Assembly: GCA_947472885.1 (NCBI GenBank)
Contig: CANJBX010000030.1
Span: 1-41,917 of the forward strand
DNA from: Hyphomicrobiaceae bacterium
GTDB taxonomy: Bacteria > Pseudomonadota > Alphaproteobacteria > Rhizobiales > Xanthobacteraceae
Direction of reading: 5' to 3'
Length of the DNA: 41,917 nucleotides
The notes under the pieces are model-generated. The model was not told where the DNA came from, made no database searches, and saw nothing but the letters and a program-made list of their open reading frames with translations. Each line of letters opens with the position of its first letter. Positions within the stretch are counted from its first letter, which is position 1. This document shows positions 10,094-18,539 of the stretch, piece after piece. Position numbers and translations under genes: made by a program.

Positions 10094-10786
10094 TTAGAAT
10101 GCGTTACCCGTATTGCCGCCGAAGCCGCGCAGCGCGACCTGCGGATTATTCGGCGAGTCGCCCTGACCCGGCGCAATGACAACCACCGTCGCGCCGATCT
10201 TGACGCGGCTGTAGAGGTCGATGACGTCCTCGTTGGTCAGGCGGATGCAGCCGGACGAGATCGCGTGGCCGATGTATTCCGGCTGGTTGGTGCCATGAAT
10301 GCGGAACAGCGTGTCCTTGTTGCCTTCGAACAGGTAGATCGCGCGCGCGCCGAGCGGATTATGCGGGCCGCCCGTGACCATCGACGGGATATTGCCGAGG
10401 CGCTTCTTGATGTCGGCGGTCGGGGTCCAGTTCGGCCATTCCTGCAGGTTGCCGACCTTGGCGACGCCCGAGAACAGCAGGGCCTCGTCGCCGACCGTCA
10501 CGCCGTAGCGGATCGCCTTGCCCTGCGGCAGCACGTAATAGAGGTAGCGCGAATCGGAATCGACCACGATGGTGCCGGGCGCTTCCTTGCGGTGATAATC
10601 GACGATGTGCCGGCGGTACGGCTCGGGAATCTGCGCCTTTTGGTAGGGCGCATTGGCGAGCAGCTGCTTGTCGCGCGGCTTCATGGCGGCGTCCGTCGCC
10701 GGTTCCAGCGTCGTCTGCACGCAACCGCCGAGGAACAGACCCAGAGCAACAACTGACCCAACAAAAGCCAACGCTCTTGCGCGCAT
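10094..10786 (-). CDS. L,D-transpeptidase (ErfK/YbiS/YcfS/YnhG family) lipoprotein
   Basis: A 230-residue envelope enzyme with an N-terminal lipoprotein signal: hydrophobic stretch, then LGGC with the lipidated Cys at about 22. The YkuD catalytic domain fills the C-terminal two thirds, with the conserved HGTN (His about 164), HAISSGCIRL (His about 174, nucleophilic Cys about 180, Arg about 182). The family forms 3-3 cross-links in peptidoglycan or attaches lipoproteins to it, through a cysteine acyl-enzyme. Two adjacent starts exist, GTG at 10789 and ATG at 10786; GGAG lies 6 and 9 nt upstream respectively. It ends in a clear intrinsic terminator. Several residues at the N-terminus before the domain are Pro- and Lys-rich linker. 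Confidence 0.9.
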   Translation of the reverse strand: MRARALAFVGSVVALGLFLGGCVQTTLEPATDAAMKPRDKQLLANAPYQKAQIPEPYRRHIVDYHRKEAPGTIVVDSDSRYLYYVLPQGKAIRYGVTVGDEALLFSGVAKVGNLQEWPNWTPTADIKKRLGNIPSMVTGGPHNPLGARAIYLFEGNKDTLFRIHGTNQPEYIGHAISSGCIRLTNEDVIDLYSRVKIGATVVVIAPGQGDSPNNPQVALRGFGGNTGNAF

Positions 10787-10789
10787 CAC

Positions 10790-11242
10790 ATCTCACTCCA
10801 TAATCTGCAGGCTGACCGGACCGTGCCATCCCCGCACATGCCCGACTCGTAGCCCCCACAACTGCTTAACGAATCCGGGCCGAATCTGCCAAGATATAAC
10901 CGTCTTTCGCCGCAAGGACGCCGTGTACCTGTTGCAAGAATGCCGCACTTGCGAAGGCGGCTCCAGCCGTCCGTAGGGTTATACCCGGCCGGTTTTCCGG
11001 CCTATGCTGGCCCTGCGGCGTTGCCGAGGCTAGCGGCATTGCGTTTCGAAGATTTTAACCATGGTGGCGCATTGATTCTGCTTCACGGATACCGGCCCGC
11101 CGGACACGCGAAGAGCACGCAATGGTCACCAAGAGGCGCGATTTGCCGCAAACTTAAGCCGTTCCGCCGCACTATATGGATTGAGACAGGACGCGGCAGC
11201 CCAACTGCCAGCCGGACCTGACGACCCAGGGAGGTATGAGAG
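10790..11242. other. Intergenic region, no gene seen
   Basis: About 450 bases separate the start of the minus-strand L,D-transpeptidase from the plus-strand small gene. I see no ORF with a believable start and codon bias, no tRNA and no clear riboswitch. It must contain the divergent promoters, but I cannot point to confident -35/-10 boxes. The last 20 bases hold the strong ribosome binding site GGGAGGT of the small gene. Confidence 0.5.
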
Positions 11243-11452
11243 ATGACGACGTTGCACGACATGCTGAAGGAAGACCGCAAGGAAGCCGGCAAGGATGCCG
11301 GTTCGAACAAGACCGAGCCGCGCGTCGATCTGCGCGGACGCTATGGCAAGATCGGTCTTTCCGCGGTGGCCGCGGGCGCGCCCTACCGGAGCAAGGCCGA
11401 CGATTGCAAGAGCAGCACCGACACCTACGGCCGCCAGACCAAGCCGAGCTAG
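11243..11452 (+). CDS. Small hydrophilic protein of unknown function (69 aa)
   Basis: A 69-residue, charged, Gly- and Lys-containing protein (MTTLHDMLKED start; RYGKIGLSAVAAGAPYRSK in the middle; a single Cys at about 55). It has an unusually strong ribosome binding site, GGGAGGT, 9 nt before the ATG, and high third-position GC. That supports real translation over the overlapping frames at 11236-11501, which lack ribosome binding sites. There is no signal peptide or membrane segment, so it is likely cytoplasmic. I do not recognise a family. It is followed by CorA after 169 nt. Confidence 0.65.
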   Translation: MTTLHDMLKEDRKEAGKDAGSNKTEPRVDLRGRYGKIGLSAVAAGAPYRSKADDCKSSTDTYGRQTKPS

Positions 11453-11621
11453 TATTTGGCCGCGCCAGCATTCGGCCGCGTTGATCCTGCCGGCCGCGTG
11501 ACGCTTTTACGACGGCCTGCGTTGAGGCTGGGTTTTTTACGCCGCTGCGCGATTTGCGTTTGCACGGCGCGACGATGCCCGGTACGGGTGGGGCAGCCTA
11601 CTCATCCGGTCGAGGCCGCTG

Positions 11622-12599
11622 ATGCTTTCAGTCTACACCCCCAGCGGCACGGTACTTGAGCGCAAGACGGTCGAGGCCGAGACGAGCTTTCCCGAAGGTT
11701 CGGTGTGGATCGACATGTTCGCGCCAACCGCCGCCGAAGACCGCATGGTCGAGCGCGTGCTGGGCGTCTCGATCCCGACCCGCGAGGAAATGCAGGAGAT
11801 CGAGGTTACGAGCCGGCTTTACAGCGAGAACGGCGCGCGCTACATGACCGCGACGCTGATGTGCCAGTCGGACACCGAAAGCCCGAAAACCACCGCCGTC
11901 ACCTTCATCCTCGCCGGCCACCGCCTCATCACCGTGCGCTACGACGAGCCAAAACCCTTCACCATCGTCAACAATAAACTGGCGCGCGCCTGTTCGCCGG
12001 CCGTCACCGGCGAGACGGTGATGATGGATATTTTCGACGCCGTCATCGACCGCGCCGCCGACATTCTCGAGAAGGTTGCCGCCGACGTCGACAATCTCTC
12101 GCATCAGATTTTCGACCGGGCCGAGAGCGGCTTCACGCGCCAGCAGCCCTACAACGATATTTTCCTCGGCATCGGGCGCCGCGGCGATCTCACCTCCAAG
12201 GTGCGCGAAAGCCTGGTTTCCATCGGCCGTCTGCTGCTGTTCGTGCAGAACGAGGTCGAGGGCGAGAAGTGGCCGAAGGACCAGCGCGCGCATCTCAAGG
12301 GCATGCAGCGCGACGTCGGCTCGCTGTCGGACCACGCGACGTATTTGTCGAACAAGATCCAGTTCCTGCTCGATGCGGTGCTCGGCGTCGTCAGCCTGCA
12401 GCAGAACAACATCATTAAAATCTTTTCGGTCGCCGCCGTGGTGTTCATGCCGCCGACGCTGGTCGCCTCGATCTATGGCATGAACTTCAAGGCCATGCCC
12501 GAACTCGAATGGAGCTTCGGCTACCCGATGGCGATCGTGCTGATGATCCTCGCCGCCGTGCTGCCGTACCTGTTCTTCAAATGGCGCAAGTGGCTGTAG
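11622..12599 (+). CDS. corA: CorA-family magnesium transporter
   Basis: A 325-residue CorA channel subunit for Mg2+ (also Co2+/Ni2+). A large cytoplasmic alpha/beta domain and long stalk helix fill residues 1-260, then two membrane helices at about 264-283 and 301-319. The signature YGMNF at 285-289 lies at the end of the first helix, as required for the ion selectivity loop, and the basic tail FFKWRKWL ends the protein. Functional CorA is a homopentamer in the inner membrane. The ATG at 11622 has weak upstream purines (GAGGCCGCTG). No M-box-like leader is visible in the 169 nt upstream. Confidence 0.92.
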   Translation: MLSVYTPSGTVLERKTVEAETSFPEGSVWIDMFAPTAAEDRMVERVLGVSIPTREEMQEIEVTSRLYSENGARYMTATLMCQSDTESPKTTAVTFILAGHRLITVRYDEPKPFTIVNNKLARACSPAVTGETVMMDIFDAVIDRAADILEKVAADVDNLSHQIFDRAESGFTRQQPYNDIFLGIGRRGDLTSKVRESLVSIGRLLLFVQNEVEGEKWPKDQRAHLKGMQRDVGSLSDHATYLSNKIQFLLDAVLGVVSLQQNNIIKIFSVAAVVFMPPTLVASIYGMNFKAMPELEWSFGYPMAIVLMILAAVLPYLFFKWRKWL

Positions 12600-12710
12600 G
12601 CCGTCGGCCATAGCGGCCATGCGCGGGGCCCCAAGACAGCGCCGCTAAAATCCGCATAATGCTCCCGACAGATAATGGCCGCGCGATAGCTGCCGTCTCG
12701 GGAGGATGCC

Positions 12711-13916
12711 ATGCAAGGGACTAATATCGAACGCGATCAGCTCCGCTGCGGCATTTTCCTGCCGCCGTTCCATCCCAATGACGAAGACCCGCTGCTGTGC
12801 TTCGAGCGCGACTTCGAACTGATGCAGCACCTCGACAAGCTGGGCTTCCACGAGGCCTGGATCGGCGAGCATCACTCCGGCGGCTACGAGACCTACGGCT
12901 CGCCCGAACTGTTCATCGCCACCGCTGCCGAGCGCACCAAGCACATCCGCCTCGGCACCGGCGTGATCTCGCTGCCGTATCACCATCCGTTGATGGTCGC
13001 CGACCGCATGGTGCAACTCGACATCCAGACGCGCGGCCGCGCCATGTTCGGCTTCGGGCCGGGCTTGCTGGTGTCCGACGCCATGATGCTCGGCATCGAC
13101 GCCGACAAGCAGCGCGAGCGCATGGCGGAATCGCTCAACATCATCATGCGGCTCCTTGCCGGCGAGACCATCACCCACAAGTCCGACTGGTTCGAACTCA
13201 AGGAGGCGCGGCTGCACCTCAAGTCGTTCACGCGGCCGCGCCCGCACATCGCCGTGACCTCGACCATTACGCCGAACGGCGCGCAGCTTGCGGGCCACCA
13301 CGACCTCGGCATGCTGTGCGTCGCCGCCGCTGCGCCGGCGGGCTACAACGTCCTCGACACCAACTGGCGGATCGCCAACGAGATCGCGGCGACCCATGGC
13401 CGCAAGATGGACCCTTCAAGCCTGCGCCTGATGGCGCCGATCCATATCGCGGAAACGCGCGAGCAGGCGGTCGCCGAAGTGCAGTGGGGCTTCGAGAAAT
13501 ACCTGCACTATTCCTATTCGCTGCGTCCTGAAGGCCCGGTCGCCATCGGCCTGCCGACCGCAATCACCATGGACAATATCGAGGAACTGCACGCCACCGG
13601 CAAAGCCTGCATCGGCACGCCGGATGACGCGCTCGCGATGATCGAACGGTTCTGGCAAAAGACCGGCGGCTTCGGCGCGATACTCATTCTTGCGCATGAC
13701 TGGGCGAACTTCACCAACACCAAGAAGTCGCTGGAAATGTTCGCGCGCTATGTGATGCCGAAGTTCGCCGGCCGCAATGAGTGGCGCGAGGATTCGCTGA
13801 CGTGGATCCGCGGCAACCGCGAGGAATTCGCGAAAGTGAGCAAGGGCGCGGCGATGAAGATGGTCAACCAGTTCCTCGAAAGCGAGAACAAGAAGAAGGG
13901 CGAGGCGGCGGAGTAA
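12711..13916 (+). CDS. LLM-class flavin-dependent oxidoreductase (bacterial luciferase-like monooxygenase)
   Basis: A 401-residue TIM-barrel luciferase-like protein. Recognisable elements are FHEAWIGEHHSGGY at about 46-59, the strand RLGTGVISLPYHHPLMVADR, GRAMFGFGPG, and the C-terminal IGTPDDALAMIERF. These enzymes use reduced flavin (FMNH2 or F420) and O2 for monooxygenation; the sequence resembles the limonene-monooxygenase-like branch, but the substrate is unknown. The ribosome binding site GGGAGG is 6 nt before the ATG. The next gene, a TTT-system binding protein, begins 7 nt after its stop, so the two are very probably co-transcribed and may deal with the same organic acid or terpenoid-like compound. 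Confidence 0.85.
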   Translation: MQGTNIERDQLRCGIFLPPFHPNDEDPLLCFERDFELMQHLDKLGFHEAWIGEHHSGGYETYGSPELFIATAAERTKHIRLGTGVISLPYHHPLMVADRMVQLDIQTRGRAMFGFGPGLLVSDAMMLGIDADKQRERMAESLNIIMRLLAGETITHKSDWFELKEARLHLKSFTRPRPHIAVTSTITPNGAQLAGHHDLGMLCVAAAAPAGYNVLDTNWRIANEIAATHGRKMDPSSLRLMAPIHIAETREQAVAEVQWGFEKYLHYSYSLRPEGPVAIGLPTAITMDNIEELHATGKACIGTPDDALAMIERFWQKTGGFGAILILAHDWANFTNTKKSLEMFARYVMPKFAGRNEWREDSLTWIRGNREEFAKVSKGAAMKMVNQFLESENKKKGEAAE

Positions 13917-13923
13917 TCCCAAG

Positions 13924-14904
13924 ATGCGCGCGCGTTCGCAGGTCTGGTCCGGCCTCCTGGCTGTGCTGGCGATCTTCGCCGCGCAAACAGCCATCGCCCA
14001 GCAAAACTATCCGAACAAGCCGATCACCCTGATCGTACCGTTCGCCGCCGGCGGCACCACCGACGTCATCGGACGTGTGATCGCGGAAGGATTGCACGCG
14101 GTACTCGGCCAGCCCGTCGTGGTGGAAAATCGCGGCGGCGCGGGCGGATCCATCGGGACGCTGGCCATCGTGAAGGCCGACCCCGACGGCTATACGATCG
14201 GCATGGGTACGGCATCGACGCTGGCGATCAACCCCGCGACCTACAAGAACCTTCAGTTCGATGTGCTGGCCGATCTCGTCCCCATCGGCAACATCGCGGC
14301 GGTGCCGAACATCATGGCGATCAATCTCGCGACGAAGGCAAACACCATCGCCGAGCTGGTCGCGCTCGCGAAGCGAGAGCCCGGCAAGCTGAGTTACGCA
14401 TCGCCGGGCTTCGGCTCGGTCGCGCATCTCCTCGGCGAGCAGTTCAAGACCGCCACGGGAATTGAGATGCAGCACATTCCGTATAAAGGGGCGGGGCCTG
14501 CGCTCACCGATGTCATCGGCGGTCAGGTGCAGGTGATGTTCGACAATCTCCCGACGTCGCTTGAGGTGGTGAAAGCCGGCAAGCTGCGCGGCCTCGCGCT
14601 GTCGGGCGCAAAGCGCGTCGATGCGCTGCCCGAGGTGCCGACCTTCGGCGAACTCGGCCTCGACGACATGAACTGGACGGCATTCTTCGGGCTGGTCGCG
14701 CCAAAAGCTACGCCGCCGGCCATCGTGAAGCGGCTCAACGAGGCCATGCAACGCGTGCTGGCGATGCCGAAAGTGCGCGACCTGCTCGCGGCGCAGCAGG
14801 CGAGTGTGGTTGGCGATTCACCGGAAGCGTTCAGCCTCACGATCCATCAGGAGTTGGCGCGGATGAAGCGCGCGGTGGCGGCGGCGAAGATTGAATTGAA
14901 TTGA
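13924..14904 (+). CDS. Tripartite tricarboxylate transporter substrate-binding protein (Bug/TctC family)
   Basis: A 326-residue periplasmic binding protein. The signal peptide is residues 1-25 with cleavage in AIA/QQ. Family markers follow: YPNKPITLIVPFAAGGTTDVIGR, VVVENRGGAGGSIG, the ADPDGYT motif, and MQHIPYKGAGPAL. Bug proteins deliver carboxylates or other small molecules to TctA/TctB permeases. No permease gene is in the window, so this is an orphan receptor, as is common for Bug genes. It starts 7 nt after the LLM oxidoreductase and is probably translated from the same mRNA. After its stop an ATCGCC-GTCT-GGCGAT hairpin (14925-14940) is present, without a T-tract. Confidence 0.9.
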   Translation: MRARSQVWSGLLAVLAIFAAQTAIAQQNYPNKPITLIVPFAAGGTTDVIGRVIAEGLHAVLGQPVVVENRGGAGGSIGTLAIVKADPDGYTIGMGTASTLAINPATYKNLQFDVLADLVPIGNIAAVPNIMAINLATKANTIAELVALAKREPGKLSYASPGFGSVAHLLGEQFKTATGIEMQHIPYKGAGPALTDVIGGQVQVMFDNLPTSLEVVKAGKLRGLALSGAKRVDALPEVPTFGELGLDDMNWTAFFGLVAPKATPPAIVKRLNEAMQRVLAMPKVRDLLAAQQASVVGDSPEAFSLTIHQELARMKRAVAAAKIELN

Positions 14905-15021
14905 GTTTCTTACATGCAGAGCGAATCGCCGTCTGGCGATGCATCGATGCCAGAAGATTTGTGCTGAAAGCCGGTGAATGGGTTGGGGTTTAAGCACGCG
15001 AGAAGGCAGCTACTAGCGCGC

Positions 15022-15050
15022 TCGACCAATGGCTCGCAACTGAGTACAAT
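15022..15050 (+). promoter_or_regulatory. Possible sigma-70-type promoter for the AT-rich orphan gene
   Basis: TCGACC at 15022-15027 and TACAAT at 15045-15050 are separated by 17 nt. The -10 box matches TATAAT at five of six positions and the -35 box is a partial match to TTGACA. A start site near 15057 would leave a short leader of about 25 nt before the ATG at 15082. Seen by eye only. Confidence 0.35.
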
Positions 15051-15081
15051 TCGATGACGAAACAGGTGTTGCTTACGTCCT

Positions 15082-16348
15082 ATGTCATTGACCCAAGATA
15101 TCGAAATTGAAGTTGTTAATTTTTTTTCTCGCCTCGTCTGATTTCAATGGCTTGTCATTGAGGTCCAGTGCGGTCGAGCCGAAACATCTTGAGTATATCG
15201 AGGCAATAAAAGAGCTTGTTCGACAAGGCAGGATTAGTTGCGTTTTTGCTAGCGTTTCTCTCAATCCGCATATCAAGCGATTGCCGGATTTGCCGATTGA
15301 TGAGCAATTAAATCGCCTGTCAAATTTGTCTAGTGACAGTGTTTGTTTATATCCGTCATCTGATCTCGTTCGAGAAAATTTTGATGTCACGAAATTTGAT
15401 GATCGACCATTTTCAAAAATGCTTTTGTTGAGCGCGCCTCAATTGGAATGGTTGGGTTTCGACCTTGGCGTTTTTGATCGATATTATAATGATCCCCGTT
15501 ATCATTTCCGTTTTCTGGATCACGGCGGCCATTTGTCTATTCGTGATGACGTGGAAAATGACAGCGGCTTAGGTGAGCGCGATAGGATTTTCTTGCAAAC
15601 ATTTGGTGTTGGTTATGACGAAGATGATCGTCGTGTCGCAGTCGTGTTTTTCAGATATCTTTCTGATCTCTCGCCCGAACATCAGCAATATTGGAAGACT
15701 TTTTTGTGCGAAGGAAAAATCAAACTTCATAGAGAATATTATAGGGCGTCGTTCTCTGGAGAGTTTCCTGAATACGGTTCGTATTTCGCAGCGATCGTTA
15801 CGGAGATCGGACTTATAAACGAAATTACAAAAGCTGCTTTCAGTACGGCGCTTTTTAGAGCGGAGCCTGGAGAGGATCGGCCGGTAAGTTTGACTCTATT
15901 CTTTCGCCCCACGTTGAGAAATTTTAACGACTTTATTTTGGCCTTAGATAAATTGTTGTCCGAAAATATCTCGTATGATTTTTTTAGGGGGCGTTTTTCT
16001 TTTGAAAATGAAGAGGAAAGGAGTGATGGAAAGATAGTCATTCATAAAAAAGGCTCGCTTGCTCTTTTAGAAGAGTGGATGAGGAGTGACATACGATGGG
16101 ACGATGTTGAAGAGGCCGTTTCTGTAATAGTTGATCCTCTTAGGCGCGTGAGGAAACTCAGGATGAGTCCCGCGCACAAAATAGAGGAGAATAAATTTTC
16201 AAAGGAATACGACGAGCAACAACACGTTATTGTACGTGACGTGTACGTGTCCTTACGGCATTTACGGATGACTTTAGCGGGGCATCCGCAGGCACCCTCG
16301 ATCCGAATTCCACAGTGGATTGAGGAAGGAAAAATTGCTTTTGCGTGA
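15082..16348 (+). CDS. AT-rich orphan gene of unknown function, apparent frameshift at a T8 run
   Basis: The main open frame runs from a TTG at 15107 to 16348 (413 codons), but a better N-terminus starts in another frame at the ATG at 15082 (MSLTQDIEIEVVNFF). The two frames join if one T is skipped in the run of eight T at 15120-15127, giving a protein of about 421 residues. The gene is markedly AT-richer and uses different codons from every neighbour, pointing to horizontal acquisition. It has no signal peptide or membrane helix. I do not recognise the family. Visible features: FDRPFSKMLLLSAPQLEW, DRIFLQTFGVGYD, LSDLSPEHQQYWK, LFFRPTLRNFNDFILALDKLLS, and a C-terminal helical part with VRKLRMSPAH, an R-x4-H pattern like that of HEPN ribonucleases. 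The downstream side is a cluster of dispersed repeats. Confidence 0.6.
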
Positions 16349-16432
16349 CTGTATTACTTGTGCTTTTATTCCTTATCTCTGCCATAATTCCTATATACAC
16401 ATTCCCCATCCTCACTCGTCGAGGGGCGCTGT

Positions 16433-16800
16433 CATGAGGCGTCGTGAGAGTGGAGTGAGGTGCGGTTCTGGCGGGGAGGCAACGCATGCCTTTACGCCAG
16501 CGGTTTCGGGCCCCGCCCGGGCGCAAGCCCTGCCGGGAGCCGGCTGACGGAGAGGCGCGCAGGCGCTTCACGAAAAGCGCGGTCCGAACCTGGGAAGAGA
16601 CCGCAGTCGGAGCGCCGGAAGGCGTGGCGTTCTTCACATTGAAGGACGCCGCCGCGTGTCACCGCGCGGCTCTCGGTTACGTTGCGCCTTTCGGCGCTCC
16701 GCTCCCCTCGGTTTCGGGGAGCGCGGATTGGGACTTCAGGCGCGCCCGCGCCGGCACAAAAAACAGGGCAGGCGGAGCGTGGCTGTTTGCAAAATGAATC
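16433..16800. repeat. Dispersed high-GC repeat, open in several frames
   Basis: About 370 bases that stay open in three plus-strand frames at once (16320-16547, 16460-16642, 16486-16797) and in one minus frame, with no ribosome binding sites. Blocks such as GTCATGAGGCGTCGTGAGAG and CGGTTTCGGGCCCCGCC are familiar to me from many Bradyrhizobium/Rhodopseudomonas intergenic regions, where they produce spurious small hypothetical proteins. I therefore call it a dispersed repeat. This rests on memory, since only one copy is in the window. Internal hairpins include CTCCCC TCGGTTTC GGGGAG at about 16700-16720. Confidence 0.55.
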
Positions 16801-16826
16801 AGGATGCACGGACGTAGCGACACGTT

Positions 16827-16983
16827 CGAATACCCTCTCCCCTTGAGGGAGAGGGTGGCGAGTGCAGCGAGCCGGGTGAGGGGTCTGAACTCGCAGCGTG
16901 CACTGACCCCTCACCCCGCGCGTTGCACCTTCGCTGTGCTTCGGTGACGCGCGACCCTCTCCCTCAAGGGGAGAGGGTATTCG
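16827..16983. repeat. REP-like element bounded by a perfect 30-bp inverted repeat
   Basis: The arm at 16827-16856 is the exact reverse complement of 16954-16983 over all 30 bases (CGAATACCCTCTCCCCTTGA and onward). Nested inside are GTGAGGGGTC at 16876-16885 and GACCCCTCAC at 16905-16914. The element belongs to the same CCCTCTCCC/GGGTGAGGGG family as the one at 838-960. No ORF or transposase is inside. It separates the low-GC island from the SDR-pdxH genes. Confidence 0.85.
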
Positions 16984-17023
16984 AGCAAGCGGCGCTCAGG
17001 CGAGAAACAACACGCCTCAAAAT

Positions 17024-17782
17024 CTAAATATGCTGTCCACCATTGATGTGGATTTCCGCGCCGTGAACATACGAAGATGTTTCGGTACACAGCACGTAGA
17101 TGATCTTCGCGACTTCGTCGGTGGTGCCAAGCCGATGCAGCGGGATTTGCGTATCGACGATGTCTTCGGTGCCGGGAGAGAGCATCTTGGTGTTGATCTC
17201 GCCCGGCGCAATCGCATTGACGCGAATGCCGAGCGGGCCGAAGTCGAACGCCATCTCGCGTGTCAGTGAAGCCAAAGCCGCTTTCGATGTTGCATAAGCC
17301 GAGCCTGCAAACGGATGCACGCGCGTGCCCGCAATCGACGTCACGTTGACGACCGAGCCCTGGGCTTTTTTCAGTTCTTCGACGAGGCCGCGCGCCAGCA
17401 TGATCGGCGCAAAGAAATTCACCTGAAACACCTGCTGCCAGACTTCGATCTCGGTCGCGAGCGAGGAAAGCCGCGGCGCGCCTTCCGTCGACTTTGGCGA
17501 AATGCCGGCGTTGTTGACCAGCGCATGAAGTTCGCCGTTCTCAAGCCGGGTCTTGATTTCGGCAATCGCGCGTTCGGTGTCGGCGGGGTTCGCAAGATCG
17601 ACCTGGATGTGATCTTCCGGTCCCATGTCCCACGGGCAGTTTTCCGGGAACGGATGGCGCGAGCAGGTGATAACGCGCCAGCCCGCGGCGGAAAACCGCT
17701 TCACGGAAGCATGTCCGATGCCGCGGCTTGCGCCGGTCAGCAGCAGCGTGCGTCTCGGCTGGTCGTTCTTCGGTGTGGTCAT
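17024..17782 (-). CDS. SDR-family NAD(P)-dependent oxidoreductase
   Basis: A classical short-chain dehydrogenase of 252 residues. The cofactor motif TGASRGIG is at 16-23, NNAG at 90-93, catalytic Ser149 in NVTSIAG, and the Y163-x3-K167 pair in SAYATSKAAL; PGEINT follows. The C-terminal GGQHI ending is typical of FabG-like enzymes. Substrate unknown. The ATG at 17782 lies 14 nt beyond the stop of pdxH, so the two are almost certainly one transcript; a TTG at 17824 in frame would overlap pdxH and is less likely. Confidence 0.87.
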   Translation of the reverse strand: MTTPKNDQPRRTLLLTGASRGIGHASVKRFSAAGWRVITCSRHPFPENCPWDMGPEDHIQVDLANPADTERAIAEIKTRLENGELHALVNNAGISPKSTEGAPRLSSLATEIEVWQQVFQVNFFAPIMLARGLVEELKKAQGSVVNVTSIAGTRVHPFAGSAYATSKAALASLTREMAFDFGPLGIRVNAIAPGEINTKMLSPGTEDIVDTQIPLHRLGTTDEVAKIIYVLCTETSSYVHGAEIHINGGQHI

Positions 17783-17796
17783 GGGTGTTGGGGTGC

Positions 17797-18453
17797 TCAC
17801 GGGTAAAGCCGGGTCTTGGTCCAACCCGCTTGAGAATTGGCTTCGCCCGGCGCGGCGCGCGAGAATACGATGCGGTCATGCAGGCGGAAGGCGCGCTCGT
17901 GCCAGAACTCGATGGACAATGGCGTCACGCGATAGCCGATCCAGTATGGCGGACGCGGGACTGAGCCGACGATATATTTCGCGGTGACGAGCGCGATGGC
18001 TTTCTCGAAGGCGAAGCGGCTCTCCAGCGGGCTCGATTGCTTGCTGGCCCATGCGCCGAGCTGTGACGAACGGTGGCGCGAGGCAAAATAGGCGTCGGCC
18101 TCGGCGTCGCTGACGGGTGAAACGGTGCCGCGTACGCGCACCTGGCGGTCGAGCGACTTCCAGTGGAAGGCTAGCGCCGCTTTCGGATTGCCCGCGAGTT
18201 CCTGGCCCTTCCGGCTGCCGTTGCTGGAATAGAACACGAAGCCCGCCTCATCGAAGCCCTTGAGCAGCACCATGCGGACGTCCGGCAGGCCGGAAGCATC
18301 GACCGTGGCAAGCGCCATGGCGTCCGGGTTGTTCGGCTCCGACTTCCGGGCGTCCTCGAACCAGCGGGCAAAAAGCCCAAACGGCTCGGTGCTTTCGGTG
18401 AAATCACCTTCCGTTAACCAGGTCGGGTGTTCAATCGAAGCCGTATCGGACAT
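17797..18453 (-). CDS. pdxH: Pyridoxamine 5'-phosphate oxidase
   Basis: PdxH oxidises pyridoxamine or pyridoxine 5'-phosphate to PLP using FMN and O2, the last step of vitamin B6 synthesis and salvage. The protein has 218 residues, normal for the family. FMN and substrate contacts are recognisable in [25 protein letters not shown]-like [26 protein letters not shown], and the C-terminal [17 protein letters not shown] with the conserved RL(Y/A)P ending. I start it at the ATG at 18453, preceded by AAGGAA; an in-frame extension to 18687 would run through the divergent lipoprotein promoter. The SDR gene follows 14 nt downstream. Confidence 0.93.
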   Translation of the reverse strand: MSDTASIEHPTWLTEGDFTESTEPFGLFARWFEDARKSEPNNPDAMALATVDASGLPDVRMVLLKGFDEAGFVFYSSNGSRKGQELAGNPKAALAFHWKSLDRQVRVRGTVSPVSDAEADAYFASRHRSSQLGAWASKQSSPLESRFAFEKAIALVTAKYIVGSVPRPPYWIGYRVTPLSIEFWHERAFRLHDRIVFSRAAPGEANSQAGWTKTRLYP

Positions 18454-18539
18454 CGGGGTTCCTTGTAGTGGTCGGGTCGGCGCCAGTCCCGCGTAGGGTT
18501 CTATATAGTGGATGTGTCGCGCCGCGCCTATCGCGCGCG

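Noticed and set aside
14925-14940. ATCGCC-GTCT-GGCGAT hairpin as terminator of the TTT-binding-protein gene
   Set aside because: Stem is only 6 bp and no T-tract follows; may be chance.
16320-16797. Three overlapping small ORFs after the orphan gene
   Set aside because: All lie in a repeat open in several frames, without ribosome binding sites.
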